DNA of 64,000 nucleotides from Streptomyces mirabilis. Its GTDB lineage: Bacteria; Actinomycetota; Actinomycetes; Streptomycetales; Streptomycetaceae. The notes beneath the pieces were generated by a model. The model was not told the DNA's origin and did no database searches. It saw only the letters and a program-made list of their open reading frames with translations. The position numbers and the translations under genes were made by a program. How positions within the stretch are numbered: the first letter of the stretch is position 1; each line of letters starts with the position of its first letter. The stretch spans positions 620,001 to 684,000 of the forward strand of contig NZ_CP074102.1 in NCBI RefSeq assembly GCF_018310535.1, given 5' to 3'. This document shows positions 16,244 to 25,581 of the stretch, in pieces.

Positions 16244-17547
16244 TTGGTCAACGATACGACGTTGCTGCTCGACCTCGACGGGGTGTCCGTCGCGCGGGTT
16301 GAGCGGCTGGCCGACGGAAGGCGCCGAGTTCACCTGGTCACGGCCGACGAGACAGCCAGAAGGTGTTCGCCACCTGGGTTAAGGGCTCGGCGGTGACCCG
16401 GCCACGCGATCTCCCTTACGGCGAGAGCGGATTGGAGTTCCGCTGGCACAAGCGCCGCTGGTGGTGCCGCGAGGCCGGCTGCCCTCGCCGGTCCTTCACC
16501 GAGCAGATCCCGCAGATCCCGGCCGGTGCCAGACTGACCGCCCGGCTGCGGGATACGGCCGGGCGCCGCATACGGGATGCCGGCTCCACGGTTATCCACG
16601 CCGCACGGGATCTGCATCTGTCCTGGCCGACCGTGATGGAAGCCTTCCGCACGCAGGCCCGCGACGTCACCGAGGCACCTCTGCCGCAGGTCACAGTCCT
16701 GGGCATCGACGAGACCCGCCGCGGACGGCCGAGCTGGGAACAGGATACGGAGACCGGCAAGTGGCGCCTGACCCGGGACCGGTGGCACACCGGCTTCGTC
16801 GACGCCCTCGGCCACGGCGGGCTGCTCGGACAAGTCGAGGGCCCCACCGTCGCCGATGTCCTGGCCTGGCTCGCCACCACCAGCCTGGACTGGAGAAGGG
16901 GCATCGGCTATGTCGCCATCGACATGTCGGCCACCTACCGCGCCGCGATCCGTATCGGCCTGGCGCACGCCACGGTCGTGGTCGACCACTTCCACGTCGT
17001 CCAGCTCGCCAACAAGATGCTGTCCATGGTCAGGCGCCGCACCACCGCCGAGACCCGCGGCCGGCGCGGACGGGCGAGCGACCCGGAGTGGAAGGCCAGA
17101 CGGCGGCTTCTGCTGGGCCGCGAGGACCTCACCGACGACCAGTTCGCCACGATGTGGAACACGCTCCTGGGCGAGAGGAAGATCGGGCAGACGCTGCTGA
17201 CGGCCTGGATAGCCAAGGAGAACCTGCGCACCCTCCTCGCCCTGGCCCGCACCGGAGCCGACCGCCACCAAGTCGGCAACGCCCGCTGGAAGTTCCTCAC
17301 CTGGCGCGCGGACTCCGACATCCCCGAAGTCCGCCAGCTCGCCACCACCGTCGACCGCTGGTGGCCCGAGGTCGCCGCGTTCATCCACACCGGACACAGC
17401 AACGCCAAGAGCGAAGGGATCAACCGCGTGATCAAGCTCATCGCCCGCAACGCGTTCGGCTTCCGCAACCCCGCCAACCAACGCCTACGCACACGCTGCG
17501 TCACGACCCGCCGAGCCCGCGGACACCTCCCCACCGCTCAACTTTGA
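16244..17547 (+). pseudogene. ISL3-family transposase, frameshifted near the N-terminus
   Basis: The 5' part (TTG at 16244, then VNDTTLLLDLDGVSVARVERL) runs out of frame around 16355, where the first zinc-finger cysteines should be. The rest (16363 onward, starting MFATWVKGSAVTRPRDL) is intact, with the CREAGCPRRSF finger and DDE domain (VLGIDETRRGRP; YVAIDMSATYR; SNAKSEGINRVIKLIARNAFGF). A small deletion after ETAR explains the shift. The element may be immobile unless rescued in trans. Confidence 0.82.
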
Positions 17548-17875
17548 AGACCCCGATATGAACGCCTCGGCACAGTTGAAGCGTCGCGATTGAGGTTCTG
17601 CGAGAGCGCAAGGCGATGCTCGTCTCCGACCCCCTGGCGGTCACCGTCCAGGGGGTCGCCACAGTCAACAACGCTGAGAACGCCAGAGCATTGGAACTAC
17701 AGATCGCGGCCCTGGAAGACACCACGGCAGACGACTCCACCACCAGCGCCGTACCTGTGCCGCTGCTGCGTAACCGAAGCCGTTGGCGTGAGGAGTACGT
17801 TGGGGGCGTAGCGCCAGCGCGAGGGCTCAAGCGGTGGCCTCTCAGCGGCTCGCACGCGCACGTAGGCTGCTGCGT

Positions 17876-18169
17876 GTGCACTTCGATGACAACGAACCGG
17901 TCTTGAAGCGAAGCCCGTTGGGAACAAATCGCTACGAATACAACCCGCGGAACCCCATCGGCTTCGCCTTGATCGTCATCAGCATCCTCTTCGCCGGAGG
18001 GATGCTCCTTCTCATGCACAACCACGCGGGGCCGTTCGCGTATCCCTCGGATCCCACCCCGACGCCGTTGAGTACACCGACGGACATGTGGCAGTACGCT
18101 CCGCCCACGGATGACGGGATCCATGGTCCGATTCCGTCGGGACCGCCGTCCGACTCGTGGACGCCGTGA
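17876..18169 (+). CDS. Small membrane protein of unknown function
   Basis: About 97 residues from GTG at 17876. It has one clear membrane segment (FALIVISILFAGGMLLLM) and a Pro/Thr-rich outward tail. Codon usage is compatible with coding. I do not recognise it; it lies between phage remnants and the HNH fragment. Confidence 0.4.
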   Translation: MHFDDNEPVLKRSPLGTNRYEYNPRNPIGFALIVISILFAGGMLLLMHNHAGPFAYPSDPTPTPLSTPTDMWQYAPPTDDGIHGPIPSGPPSDSWTP

Positions 18170-18219
18170 CGGCTCGGACTATGTGCCAGTGTGGACTGCC
18201 AGCCTCGCGAGCCTCAAGC

Positions 18220-18537
18220 TCATGCGGCTTTCGCTCCAGGGAGCTTGAAGACCTGTTGCCTGTGCCAGCGGACGAACTGCGCGTCGACAGGAGGCCGCCC
18301 TGGGCGGGGCGCGGCCAGTGGTCGGCCGTGCAGCGCGTCGACGGCTTGCCCGGCCTCACTCCGCGCTACGTACAACGGGGACACCTGGATCCGCAGGTCA
18401 GGGAGCAGCCCGAGCACACCCAGATCCAAGAGGGAGTGGTACAGGGAGCACAGGGCCGGCGCGTTGTGTACCTCATCCGGGCCGTCCTGACTGTGCCACT
18501 GGACATGTGCGGCTTGCGTCACGGGCCTGCCGCACAA
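18220..18537 (-). pseudogene. C-terminal HNH fragment of a phosphorothioated-DNA-type restriction endonuclease
   Basis: The sequence AAHVQWHSQDGPDEV...ALCSLYHSLLDLGVLGL, then QVSPLYVARSEAGQAVDALHGRPL, matches the C-terminal HNH region of ScoMcrA-like endonucleases that cut phosphorothioate or methylated DNA. The zinc-binding CxxC half and all N-terminal binding domains are missing. It ends upstream against another truncated gene (the lipoprotein at 18552), so this is a recombination scar. Confidence 0.65.
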
Positions 18538-18551
18538 GCGACTTGGCTTTG

Positions 18552-18857
18552 CTACCCCGGCACTCCAGTCAGCTTGTAGGCGAGGCTGACCTGCAACCGA
18601 TCATCCGAGCCGCCGTCGTCCCGGACGATACAGGCTCCCACCGGCGCGGAGCCCACCTGATCGAGTTTCGGTTTGGGCGACATGCCGTCCACCGCCTGGT
18701 GAATGATTTTCTTGGCACGCTTAATTTCCTGTTGCTCGTTTAACGTGCTCTGCTTCGGCGTTGCGGCGCCGTCTCCTTCCTGCCGTGCTCCGCAAGCCGT
18801 AACAACAAGCATCACGGTCAACAGCAGGCCAATCAACGTCAGGTTTCGCAGCTTCAC
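18552..18857 (-). pseudogene. Lipoprotein gene, 3' truncated
   Basis: GTG at 18857 begins a lipoprotein signal (LRNLTLIGLLLTVMLVVTAC, lipobox VTAC). About 100 residues follow, including ACIVRDDGGSDDRLQVSLAYKL, and the reading then stops abruptly. Streptomyces relatives are about twice as long, so the C-terminal half appears lost at the junction with the HNH fragment. Confidence 0.6.
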
Positions 18858-18920
18858 GGGATTCCTCCGGTCACGATCTCCGCCATATGATCCGGTGTCC
18901 CCGACGTCGACCAAGACGTG

Positions 18921-19127
18921 TCATCTGAAGAATTCTACAGCGATGAAGAATGCCCCAAGAGGTATCCAAAAACCGCCCACGAAGCGCAACGTTTTCGATG
19001 TGGCGGTTCCAGCCGTCGGGTTCGTTTGAGCGAAGACAGGAAAGGCGCGTTCAGCCGCACCGCCGACGTTCGTTGCGAAGAGAATCCCAAACACGAAGAA
19101 AATGATTCCAATCATCACGAAGAACAT
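18921..19127 (-). CDS. Small integral membrane protein
   Basis: A 68-residue protein from ATG at 19127. The N-terminal membrane segment is FFVMIGIIFFVFGILFATN; a second hydrophobic stretch ends the chain (GGFWIPLGAFFIAVEFF). The middle TATSKTLRFVGG is typical of a common Streptomyces small membrane family of unknown role. A GGGGG-rich ribosome site precedes it. Local GC content is lower than average. Confidence 0.65.
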   Translation of the reverse strand: MFFVMIGIIFFVFGILFATNVGGAAERAFPVFAQTNPTAGTATSKTLRFVGGFWIPLGAFFIAVEFFR

Positions 19128-19229
19128 TGACTCATTCCCCCTCCCACATTCCCGCAGGGGCCATTCGCCCGCACTACGGGGCCCCCGAACCTCCTGGCGA
19201 AATCCACATGTCGCACAAAGGTACACGAG

Positions 19230-19760
19230 CTACTTGGTGCAGTCGAACTTCTTCGTTTCCTGAGGTACGAAGTCATCGATAAATCGCTGCAGCTTCTTGT
19301 AGCCGGTCGAAGTGTTCTCAACGCGATCACCGGAAAAATCGACTACGAACGACATGTAGGCAGTGCGCGTGTTACATGTCGCCTGGACTATGGCATGGCT
19401 GCTTCCGATCGACGCATAGCCCGGGAACGAGACCTTTCGCCTAGCGGCATGCTTGTACGGGGAACCCACTTTGTTCCAGTCCACCGGATCCGGGGCTCGA
19501 TCCCAGCGCAATAGATTGACGGCCAAGACAGAATGGCCGCCCACACTCATAATGCAACTCGATCCCGGACGCGATTCCAAATCCTCATACGTTTGTTTGA
19601 GGCGATCTCCATCTGGGATCAGTGGCGACAAGGAGGATTTCTCAACAGGCACGCGACAGAATCTATCCGGAATGGCAAGTTTGCCACTGCTGCAACCTGC
19701 CGCCATCCCCGCCGTAGCTGCACACAGGAGGGCCGCAACCCCTTGTCCTATTCTCTTCAC
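19230..19760 (-). CDS. Putative lipoprotein
   Basis: A 176-residue protein with a lipoprotein signal and lipobox (AAGC at about residue 23). The mature part has paired Cys residues (FCRVP, SCIMSV, ATCNTR, DCTK). The type resembles Streptomyces exported proteins that accompany WXG-like genes. GC content is clearly lower here. The next upstream gene on this strand is a decayed WXG-associated fragment. Confidence 0.65.
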   Translation of the reverse strand: MKRIGQGVAALLCAATAGMAAGCSSGKLAIPDRFCRVPVEKSSLSPLIPDGDRLKQTYEDLESRPGSSCIMSVGGHSVLAVNLLRWDRAPDPVDWNKVGSPYKHAARRKVSFPGYASIGSSHAIVQATCNTRTAYMSFVVDFSGDRVENTSTGYKKLQRFIDDFVPQETKKFDCTK

Positions 19761-19843
19761 TACTGGTCTCCTGCTGTACCGTCTGCCAATTTGTTGCCGT
19801 CGTTGGCCGCCGCTGCTATCTGCTTGTACACGCCGTCACCCTA

Positions 19844-20439
19844 GGAGTATCCAGGGTGGTTTGGGCTCGAAGCCCAGTCAGAGTTGACGGTGTGCCACTG
19901 CTGCGCGATGGAGTTGAGCTGGTTCCTGCGAAGGTCATATGTCGCCTAATTATCGCTGGTCAGCTTGTCAGCCTGGTGCTGTTGTTCGTCCATGATCCAG
20001 TCGCTTGCGACCACGCCGGCTCCACGCTGGGCGATATCGCCACCACCGGGATGAAGTTGAGTAGCGCCCCAGAGGTGTGGTGGCTCCACGCCTTGTCCCA
20101 GGTGTAGTCGTGCTGGTCTCCCTTGAGCGCGTTGTACCGAGCTTCCTCCATAAACCCGACCGCATAGCCGGACGAAGTCAAGGTGTCCTCTGGCTTTCTG
20201 GAGCGGTCGTGGATTTCGTCCATAATGGCGTAGTTCATGCCTTCATGTAGCAGACCATAGGAATGCTCGCTCTTGGAAATCTGCTTCGTCATCTCCATGA
20301 CCTGCTTGGCGTCCAAGGCGGGGCCGTGATCCGGCTGGTGTTCAACGTCCTTGCCAGAGCGCACATCTCGCCGCCGTAGGGTGGGACCGCGCACGAAATG
20401 TGAACCACCTCTGCCGCACACTCGATCAAAACCAGTCAC
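19844..20439 (-). pseudogene. C-terminal remnant of a DUF6571-like WXG-associated protein
   Basis: The frame from 20439 reads LDAKQVMEMTKQISKSEHSYGLLHEGMN ... WSHHTSGALLNFIPVVAISPS, resembling the end of the 777-residue protein at 21471. At about 20010 the frame shifts, and the continuation (ASDWIMDEQQHQADKLTSDN) hits TAG, after which YDLRRNQLNSIAQQWH carries on in frame. So it is a decayed paralogue lacking its N-terminal 500 or more residues. Confidence 0.55.
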
Positions 20440-20469
20440 GGCCTAGCCTGGGATGCGCGGTTCTCATGA

Positions 20470-21471
20470 CTACTTGTTGCTCGTTTGGTTGGGACTGCTA
20501 CAGCCGTGCCGCTTGGCTGACTGCGCGGCGAAGGACAGGAGCGCCTGGCGCTCTGAGGCGTCGGCCGTGGCGTGGGAGGCGAGGGGTTCCAGCGTGTACA
20601 GCGCCGTGCCGGTGGGGCATGACGCGGTGGTCCAGGACTTGCCGTCGTTGGTGCCGCCGGCGCCGACATAGTCGTACGGGTTGCGCTGGGGGTTATGGCG
20701 TGGGGCGTTGGTGTAAGGGCCGTAATACGCGGCGACGCGGAAGGTCGGTTTGCCCGACGCGTCGGCCAGTAGGCACTGCTCGATCGGCGACGCGCCGTCT
20801 GCCTCGGCTTCGTAGGCGGAAGCGTTAATGCCCTTGCATGTGCCGGTAGCCGTGCCGGCCTTCTTCAGCTCCTCGAACGCGCCGGAGGGTGCGCTGTGCA
20901 CCGTGTCGGCGTCGGGCATGGGACACCCCTGGTTTTTGGCAGCCTGTTTCAGGGCCCGGGTGACCAGGACGGTCATGCCGTCTCGTCGCTCCTGCACGCT
21001 GCCGGTCGAGATGGCCCGGGTGGCGGTCAGGCTCAGCACCAGGTCGTCGCTTGTCCCCTTCCCGCAAGGCAGGAAGGCGGTGGCGTAGGGTTCGGCGCCA
21101 CTGCCCGCGGAGACCAGGGCGGGCCATCCGTGGCTCACCGGGACGAGCATCTCAGCGGGGTCCTGGGCGAGGATCCGGTCGGCGTTCAGCTTGATCGACT
21201 CCGGGTCCTGGCCACGCTGTACGGAGATCGTCAGGGAAGCCTTCGTGTCACCGGGGTCGTAGGCGCGGCATCCCGCACCGCCGGTGTCCTTGCCGCTGAC
21301 CCGGTCTGCGCCCAGCGCCTTCTGCATCTCGGCGGCATCGACCAGCCCTCGGCAGGAGTCATCGAGCGCTCTCGCGTCACGCCAGTCGTCGTAGGAGCCG
21401 GTGGCGTAGACGATGCCGCCGCCCGCTATCAGAACTGCCGCTACCGAAGCGGCGATGATGGATCTCCTCAT
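20470..21471 (-). CDS. Exported, membrane-anchored protein of the mycosin/WXG module
   Basis: A 333-residue protein. ATG at 21471 overlaps the stop of the WXG-like gene (ATGA), so they are coupled. It starts with a single N-terminal anchor (RRSIIAASVAAVLIAGGGIVYA). The exported part has several Cys residues in pairs (DSCRGLV, GAGCRAYD, LPCGKG, QGCPMP, TGTCKG), which fits an extracytoplasmic, disulfide-bonded protein. No known catalytic motif is seen. Position suggests a role with the upstream WXG-like protein. Confidence 0.72.
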   Translation of the reverse strand: MRRSIIAASVAAVLIAGGGIVYATGSYDDWRDARALDDSCRGLVDAAEMQKALGADRVSGKDTGGAGCRAYDPGDTKASLTISVQRGQDPESIKLNADRILAQDPAEMLVPVSHGWPALVSAGSGAEPYATAFLPCGKGTSDDLVLSLTATRAISTGSVQERRDGMTVLVTRALKQAAKNQGCPMPDADTVHSAPSGAFEELKKAGTATGTCKGINASAYEAEADGASPIEQCLLADASGKPTFRVAAYYGPYTNAPRHNPQRNPYDYVGAGGTNDGKSWTTASCPTGTALYTLEPLASHATADASERQALLSFAAQSAKRHGCSSPNQTSNK

Positions 21472-23804
21472 CAGGACAGCCCCCGGTGCAGGTCGGCAAG
21501 TGCTTGGTTGCGGGCTGAGCCGTAGTGCAAGTTCATGTAGTCCTGCAGGTAGTTCGCGACGGGATCCTTGGTGTAGTCCATACCACGTGTGGTCTCCCAC
21601 TGCTGGACCAGGTCGAGAGCGCCCTGAGATTTGGCTCCCATCGCCTTGGCCACACCGATGTTGGCGACCTGGTCTGCCTCCGCCTTCACGTCCTTGGACC
21701 ATTCGTAGGTGGCGCCGTCCACCATGCGTTGTGCTGTGTCTCCGACGCCGGGGATGATCGTAAGGGGTGCGCCTATCGCGTGGTAGGAGTAGCGGGCCAC
21801 ATCGTCGGCCCACGCCTTGCGGGCGTCGCGGTCGTCGAGGATGACATCGGCTCCGATGGCATTGAAGACGCCAGCCCCCATACCCACGTCGGCGACCCGG
21901 TTCTCCCAGTCCTTGTTGTTGCTGTAGGTCGCGTCGGCGCCAGCGAGCGTGTGGGCGGCCTGGGCTCTTTCGGCGTCGTAGAGGTGGGCGAAGTTCTGCG
22001 GGTTGTCGGAGACGCCCCGCAGCACGCGGGTCAGGGAGTCCTGGGAGACGTTGAGGTGACCGCCGTTGGCGTCCTGGAAGACAGAGCCGCCTTCCGTGTA
22101 TGTGTAACGGGGGTCGTGCGTCAGGGTGTTGTGGGTGTCCGGGGCGTAGTCCACCAGGGCCCTGGCGATCGGGTCGCGCAGGTTGGCTGTGATGCTGTCG
22201 CCGTTTGTGCCCTGGTCGAGGAGGTTCACTGTCGACTGCATGATGCGCGCTTCGGCCGCGCTGTGCTTGCCGTCGCTTTGCTGGGTCGTGTCCCCGGCGG
22301 GGTGGCCGGTGGCCCCGGCCTCGATCGCGGCACCGAGCCCGACGCGGTTGTCGCCGTCAGCGGCATCAGGAGCGCTTATCTCCCGCTCGCCCTGCCACTC
22401 AGTGGTGTTGGTGACGTTCCAGTCTCGTTCCTTGAGGAGGTAGTGGAGGCGGTCGTTACTGCCGCCGCCGGAATGCGGGTCGAGGTAGCCGGTGGACGTC
22501 TCGGGGTCGCGGCCCATGATGCCGAGGGCGCCGTCCACGGGGTCGTTCGCGAACCAGGACTTGCCGTTGGTGTGGTCGAAGTTGCCGTACAGGTCCCAGA
22601 CGTTTTTGTCGTGCTTCTCCGCGGTGATCATGTCGTCGGTGACGTCCGCCATGAACTGCGAGGAAGGGTGGTCGCTGCCCTCTTCCATCAGGGTCACGAA
22701 GCTCTGGTAACCCCGCACTTGCTGCCCATGCCCCTTGGCGACGGTGTTGGTATTGTCTGCCGCCGCGTCCAGGTCGTACTTCTCCAGCCCCGCCTTCCGC
22801 AGACCGTCACGCCAATCGTTGTAGAACGATGCATCTGGAGTCTTCTTCCAGGCAGAGAAGGCTTCCTGGTACGCCTTGGAGCCGTACGTCAGCCGCTTCC
22901 CGTCCGGTCCCCTGAAATCGGGAACACTGGTCGCCCCGGACACCGTGTTGGCCAACCCTTGCTCTAGGCCGAGGTACTGCGTCTTGTGGGTGGTGTCCTC
23001 GTTGTATGCGAGATCGTTGAAGCGGTTGGACAACTTCAGGGTGTCCTCGGGGCCCAGCGAGTCGAGGAACGTCTGGCTGAACGCCTTGTTGTGTGCGTTG
23101 TCCCGGAAGTCCCGGTCCATTTCTGCCCGTTCGTCGGCTGTTAGCTTCTCGCCGTGAAGCAGCCGGTCCGCGTACTGCTTGGCCTCGCGGGCCTCGTACA
23201 CCTCGATGTCGCCGACGGCGGAGCCGTTGAACGTGTGGGCCTGTCCTCCGAAGGGATCCAGCGCTCGCTCGAACCAGCTCTTGACGCCAGCCGCCTCGTC
23301 CAGGGCGAGCTTGACGCCCTGGTCGGCGTCGTCGACCGCCTGCACGGCTTCCTTGATCTTCTTCGTCCAGGCGGCCTCGGCGTCCTTCGCCTTCGACACG
23401 TACTTGGGGTAGTCCTCGTCGTGCCGCATGGGAGTGAGCTTGCGGAAGTCGTAGACCGCCTCGCCCTGGCTGTTGACGGACATCTCGTCAGCCTTCACCC
23501 GCTCGACCACGTCGTTCACGTGGCCGATCAACTTGGCGAACTGCTGATACGCGTCCCGAAGGAGCGAGGCGATGGCGCGGGCCTCCGTTTGCGCGTCGGC
23601 AAACTGCTGCCGTGTTGCCCCGAGTTGCACGGCGGCCGCAGCCTGGCTGACACCGTGCCAGATGCCGTCCGTCGCGACCGATTCCACCTTGGCCGCGTAG
23701 AGGGTCTCCAGGTCCTTGAATCCGTCGGCCATGTCGTCCCAGTCGGTGGCCGCCGTGGTCAGCACACCGAGTTTGATGGTGACCACGTCCTGATAGGTGA
23801 GCAT
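21471..23804 (-). CDS. Large WXG100-like/DUF6571-type protein, candidate type VII secretion substrate
   Basis: A 777-residue protein. Its N-terminal ~130 residues are helical and WXG100-like (DWDDMADGFKDLETLYAAKVESV, then DGIWHGVSQAAA). A long Asp/Asn-rich middle and a C-terminal hydrophobic patch (APLTIIPGVGDTAQRMVDGATY) follow; this pattern occurs in Streptomyces DUF6571-type proteins. It is the third gene of the set mycosin - helper - this - anchored protein. No known toxin domain is recognisable, so it is not clearly a polymorphic toxin. Confidence 0.72.
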   Translation of the reverse strand: MLTYQDVVTIKLGVLTTAATDWDDMADGFKDLETLYAAKVESVATDGIWHGVSQAAAAVQLGATRQQFADAQTEARAIASLLRDAYQQFAKLIGHVNDVVERVKADEMSVNSQGEAVYDFRKLTPMRHDEDYPKYVSKAKDAEAAWTKKIKEAVQAVDDADQGVKLALDEAAGVKSWFERALDPFGGQAHTFNGSAVGDIEVYEAREAKQYADRLLHGEKLTADERAEMDRDFRDNAHNKAFSQTFLDSLGPEDTLKLSNRFNDLAYNEDTTHKTQYLGLEQGLANTVSGATSVPDFRGPDGKRLTYGSKAYQEAFSAWKKTPDASFYNDWRDGLRKAGLEKYDLDAAADNTNTVAKGHGQQVRGYQSFVTLMEEGSDHPSSQFMADVTDDMITAEKHDKNVWDLYGNFDHTNGKSWFANDPVDGALGIMGRDPETSTGYLDPHSGGGSNDRLHYLLKERDWNVTNTTEWQGEREISAPDAADGDNRVGLGAAIEAGATGHPAGDTTQQSDGKHSAAEARIMQSTVNLLDQGTNGDSITANLRDPIARALVDYAPDTHNTLTHDPRYTYTEGGSVFQDANGGHLNVSQDSLTRVLRGVSDNPQNFAHLYDAERAQAAHTLAGADATYSNNKDWENRVADVGMGAGVFNAIGADVILDDRDARKAWADDVARYSYHAIGAPLTIIPGVGDTAQRMVDGATYEWSKDVKAEADQVANIGVAKAMGAKSQGALDLVQQWETTRGMDYTKDPVANYLQDYMNLHYGSARNQALADLHRGLS

Positions 23805-23828
23805 CCCCGTTTCCCCGCTCCCCGTCGT

Positions 23829-24263
23829 CTATGCCTCGCGCCGGGGATCGGGCCCGGCGTCGATCTGTGCTATCTCGCTCCGCACGCCGTAGTCGACGTA
23901 CTGGAACTGCTGATGGGAGTCCTTCAACGATTCCTGGTCCTTCACCAGGCGCCCTTGAAGGTTCTTGACCTGCAGTACCCACTCCGCATGCGCGTCCTTG
24001 AGGCCGGAGCCGGTGTCCCAGCCGGTGAATTCCCGCACGGCCGTGGCCGAGGACTCGTCGGCGTGGCTGCCCGCCTTGCCCGTGTCTCTGTGGATGTCAT
24101 CCAGTGCCGAGACCGCTGTCTTCTGCCCGGTCTTGTTGGTCTTGAGGTCGGGCGCGCCCCCAGTTCCGCCTCCGCCCGCTGCGGCAGCGCTGTCCAGTCG
24201 CATCTGGCCCTGCCGGCGAGCCAACGCGTCGGCCTTCAGCTGCTCCCACTCGTCCCATGCCAT
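23829..24263 (-). CDS. Small helical protein between mycosin and WXG-like gene
   Basis: A 144-residue protein from ATG at 24263 (MAWDEWEQLKADAL), which starts one base after the mycosin stop. It has a predicted amphipathic helix, a Gly/Ala-rich linker, then a helical hairpin containing WVLQVKNLQG, like a WXG100-sized partner. Function is unknown; tight spacing suggests it partners with the 777-residue protein. Confidence 0.65.
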   Translation of the reverse strand: MAWDEWEQLKADALARRQGQMRLDSAAAAGGGGTGGAPDLKTNKTGQKTAVSALDDIHRDTGKAGSHADESSATAVREFTGWDTGSGLKDAHAEWVLQVKNLQGRLVKDQESLKDSHQQFQYVDYGVRSEIAQIDAGPDPRREA

Positions 24264-24264
24264 C

Positions 24265-25581
24265 TCAGGGCCTTCCCCCGTAGTTCCTGTCTCCGTACGG
24301 CCAACTCGCCTGGCCCGGCACCGGCGGCACGGCCGCATGCATGAGATCAGCGGATGCGGCGCGCCGACGCCTGCGGACAGTCATGGCGCCCAGGACCGCA
24401 CCACCAGCGAGCACGACCACTCCAGCACCCGTGAGAATCCAAACCGTTGGGGTGCCGCCGCTGGTGGATTCGGCCGCCGCGGCCGCCGGTTCCCTCCCGG
24501 GCTTCGAAGACGCGGAGGACGATCCCGCAGACGAGGACGCCGCGGCCTCCTTGAAGTCGGGCAGCGGGTACACGTCGGCCTGGCCAGGGTCGCCAGGGTT
24601 CGTCAGCGCGATGCGGGGGCGGACGGTGCCGTAGCCGAGGTAATCGGTGCGCTCCTTGCCGTTCTTGGGCTTGCTCGCGGTGTTGAGCATGACCCGCAGG
24701 ACCTGGTTGTTCGTCCAGTTCGGGTGCTTGGACCAGATCAGAGAGGCTGACGCGGAGGCGATGGCGGTGGCGTCGCTGGTGCCGTGCGTATTGCACAGTT
24801 CCGTACCGCCGAGACATGCGGCGACCATGTCCGCGCCCGGTGCGACCAGGTCGACCTGGGGGCCGTGCTGCGACTCCTTCGTTGCCTTGAGGTCCTTGCC
24901 GATCGCTCCGACGCCCACGACGCCGGGATTGGCCGCCGGGTACTCCAGTTCGTCGAGACCGGCGCCGGTGTTGCCTACAGCCGCGAAGATCAGCTTGCCC
25001 TTGGACAGCGCGTAGGCGACGGCATCGGTCAGCTGCTGTGAATGCTCAGTGCTCCCCGCCGAGATGTTGATGACCTGGGCGTCGGAGTCGGCCGCGAAGC
25101 GGATGGCCTTCGCCGCAGCGGTTGGGAAATCGTCCTGGTTGCCGTCAGTGCGGTTGCGTTCGATGAAGCCCGGGATGCGGATCGGCATGATCTTGGCGCC
25201 GGGAGCCAAGCCGTACGAGCCCATGGTGGCACCCTTGGCGCCCGTACCAGCGATGAGGACGGCCATAGTGGTGCCGTGGCCGTCGTAGTCCGTGCGTTCG
25301 TCCCCGGCCCGCTTGGAGAAGTCCTTGCCCCGCACCACCTGACCGCGCAGGTCTGGAATGTCTGCCTGAACACCGCTGTCGATCACCGCGACTGTGATGC
25401 CCTTGCCCGTGCTGGTCTTCCACATCTGCTCAGCCCGCATGGCGTCCAGGTACCACTGCTGGTCGCGGACGGTGTCGGCGTGCGCGGGCGTCACGGCGCC
25501 AGTCGCCAGCAGGACGCCCACGATGGCTGATACGACCTGGCCACGCCGTATGGCCTGCTTGGTACGGGTGGGCATGGTCAT
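24265..25581 (-). CDS. Mycosin-type S8 serine protease (type VII secretion associated)
   Basis: A 438-residue subtilase with signal peptide (cleavage near AHA-D, residue 36), catalytic triad D68 (VIDSGV), H102 (DGHGT) and S269 (HGTSDATAIAS), and oxyanion Asn in AAVGNTGAG. A Ser/Ala-rich linker and a C-terminal membrane segment (residues about 388-410) followed by an Arg-rich tail complete the mycosin layout. Mycosins cap or process ESX/T7SS substrates. No EccB, EccC, EccD or EccE is in the window, so it would work with a system encoded elsewhere. It heads the downstream operon, separated from the upstream WXG genes by IS21 and ISL3. Confidence 0.9.
   Translation of the reverse strand: MTMPTRTKQAIRRGQVVSAIVGVLLATGAVTPAHADTVRDQQWYLDAMRAEQMWKTSTGKGITVAVIDSGVQADIPDLRGQVVRGKDFSKRAGDERTDYDGHGTTMAVLIAGTGAKGATMGSYGLAPGAKIMPIRIPGFIERNRTDGNQDDFPTAAAKAIRFAADSDAQVINISAGSTEHSQQLTDAVAYALSKGKLIFAAVGNTGAGLDELEYPAANPGVVGVGAIGKDLKATKESQHGPQVDLVAPGADMVAACLGGTELCNTHGTSDATAIASASASLIWSKHPNWTNNQVLRVMLNTASKPKNGKERTDYLGYGTVRPRIALTNPGDPGQADVYPLPDFKEAAASSSAGSSSASSKPGREPAAAAAESTSGGTPTVWILTGAGVVVLAGGAVLGAMTVRRRRRAASADLMHAAVPPVPGQASWPYGDRNYGGRP

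Larger units (their letters stand above)
15399..17553. mobile_element. ISL3-family insertion sequence carrying a YdeI-like passenger
   Basis: A 2155-bp element. The terminal inverted repeats are 22 bp (GGGTCTTCGAAGTTGAGCGGTG at 15399-15420; complement with one mismatch at 17532-17553). The 8-bp target duplication CGATATGA flanks both ends (15391-15398 and 17554-17561). It contains a divergent pair: a YdeI-family gene (minus) and the transposase (plus), whose stop lies inside the right repeat. Confidence 0.92.
15316..17906 (+). pseudogene. Phage head protein gene, interrupted by an ISL3 element and frameshifted
   Basis: The first part (15316-15398, MLTDIQYAYLRSELGEADRE) and the second part (from 17554) join across the insertion sequence when one copy of the 8-bp duplication is removed, giving ...DARYERLGTVEA. 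A single base is then missing near 17580: the expected VEAVAIEVLRERKAMLVSDP reads on only in the next frame, which stays open to 17906. The protein resembles small actinophage head-tail connector-region proteins. It is dead twice over. Confidence 0.65.

Noticed and set aside
17631..17669. Strong 11-bp-arm inverted repeat (CGACCCCCTGG / CCAGGGGGTCG) as a terminator
   Set aside because: It lies inside the coding sequence of the phage head-protein remnant (SDPLAVTVQGVA) and its symmetry follows from the codons.
21471..23804. Polymorphic toxin interpretation of the 777-residue WXG-like protein
   Set aside because: No toxin domain is recognisable at the C-terminus, and the following gene is an exported protein rather than a cytoplasmic immunity protein.
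21525..24344. Long plus-strand frames opposite the WXG-like genes
   Set aside because: They mirror the minus-strand genes and show no motif or ribosome site.
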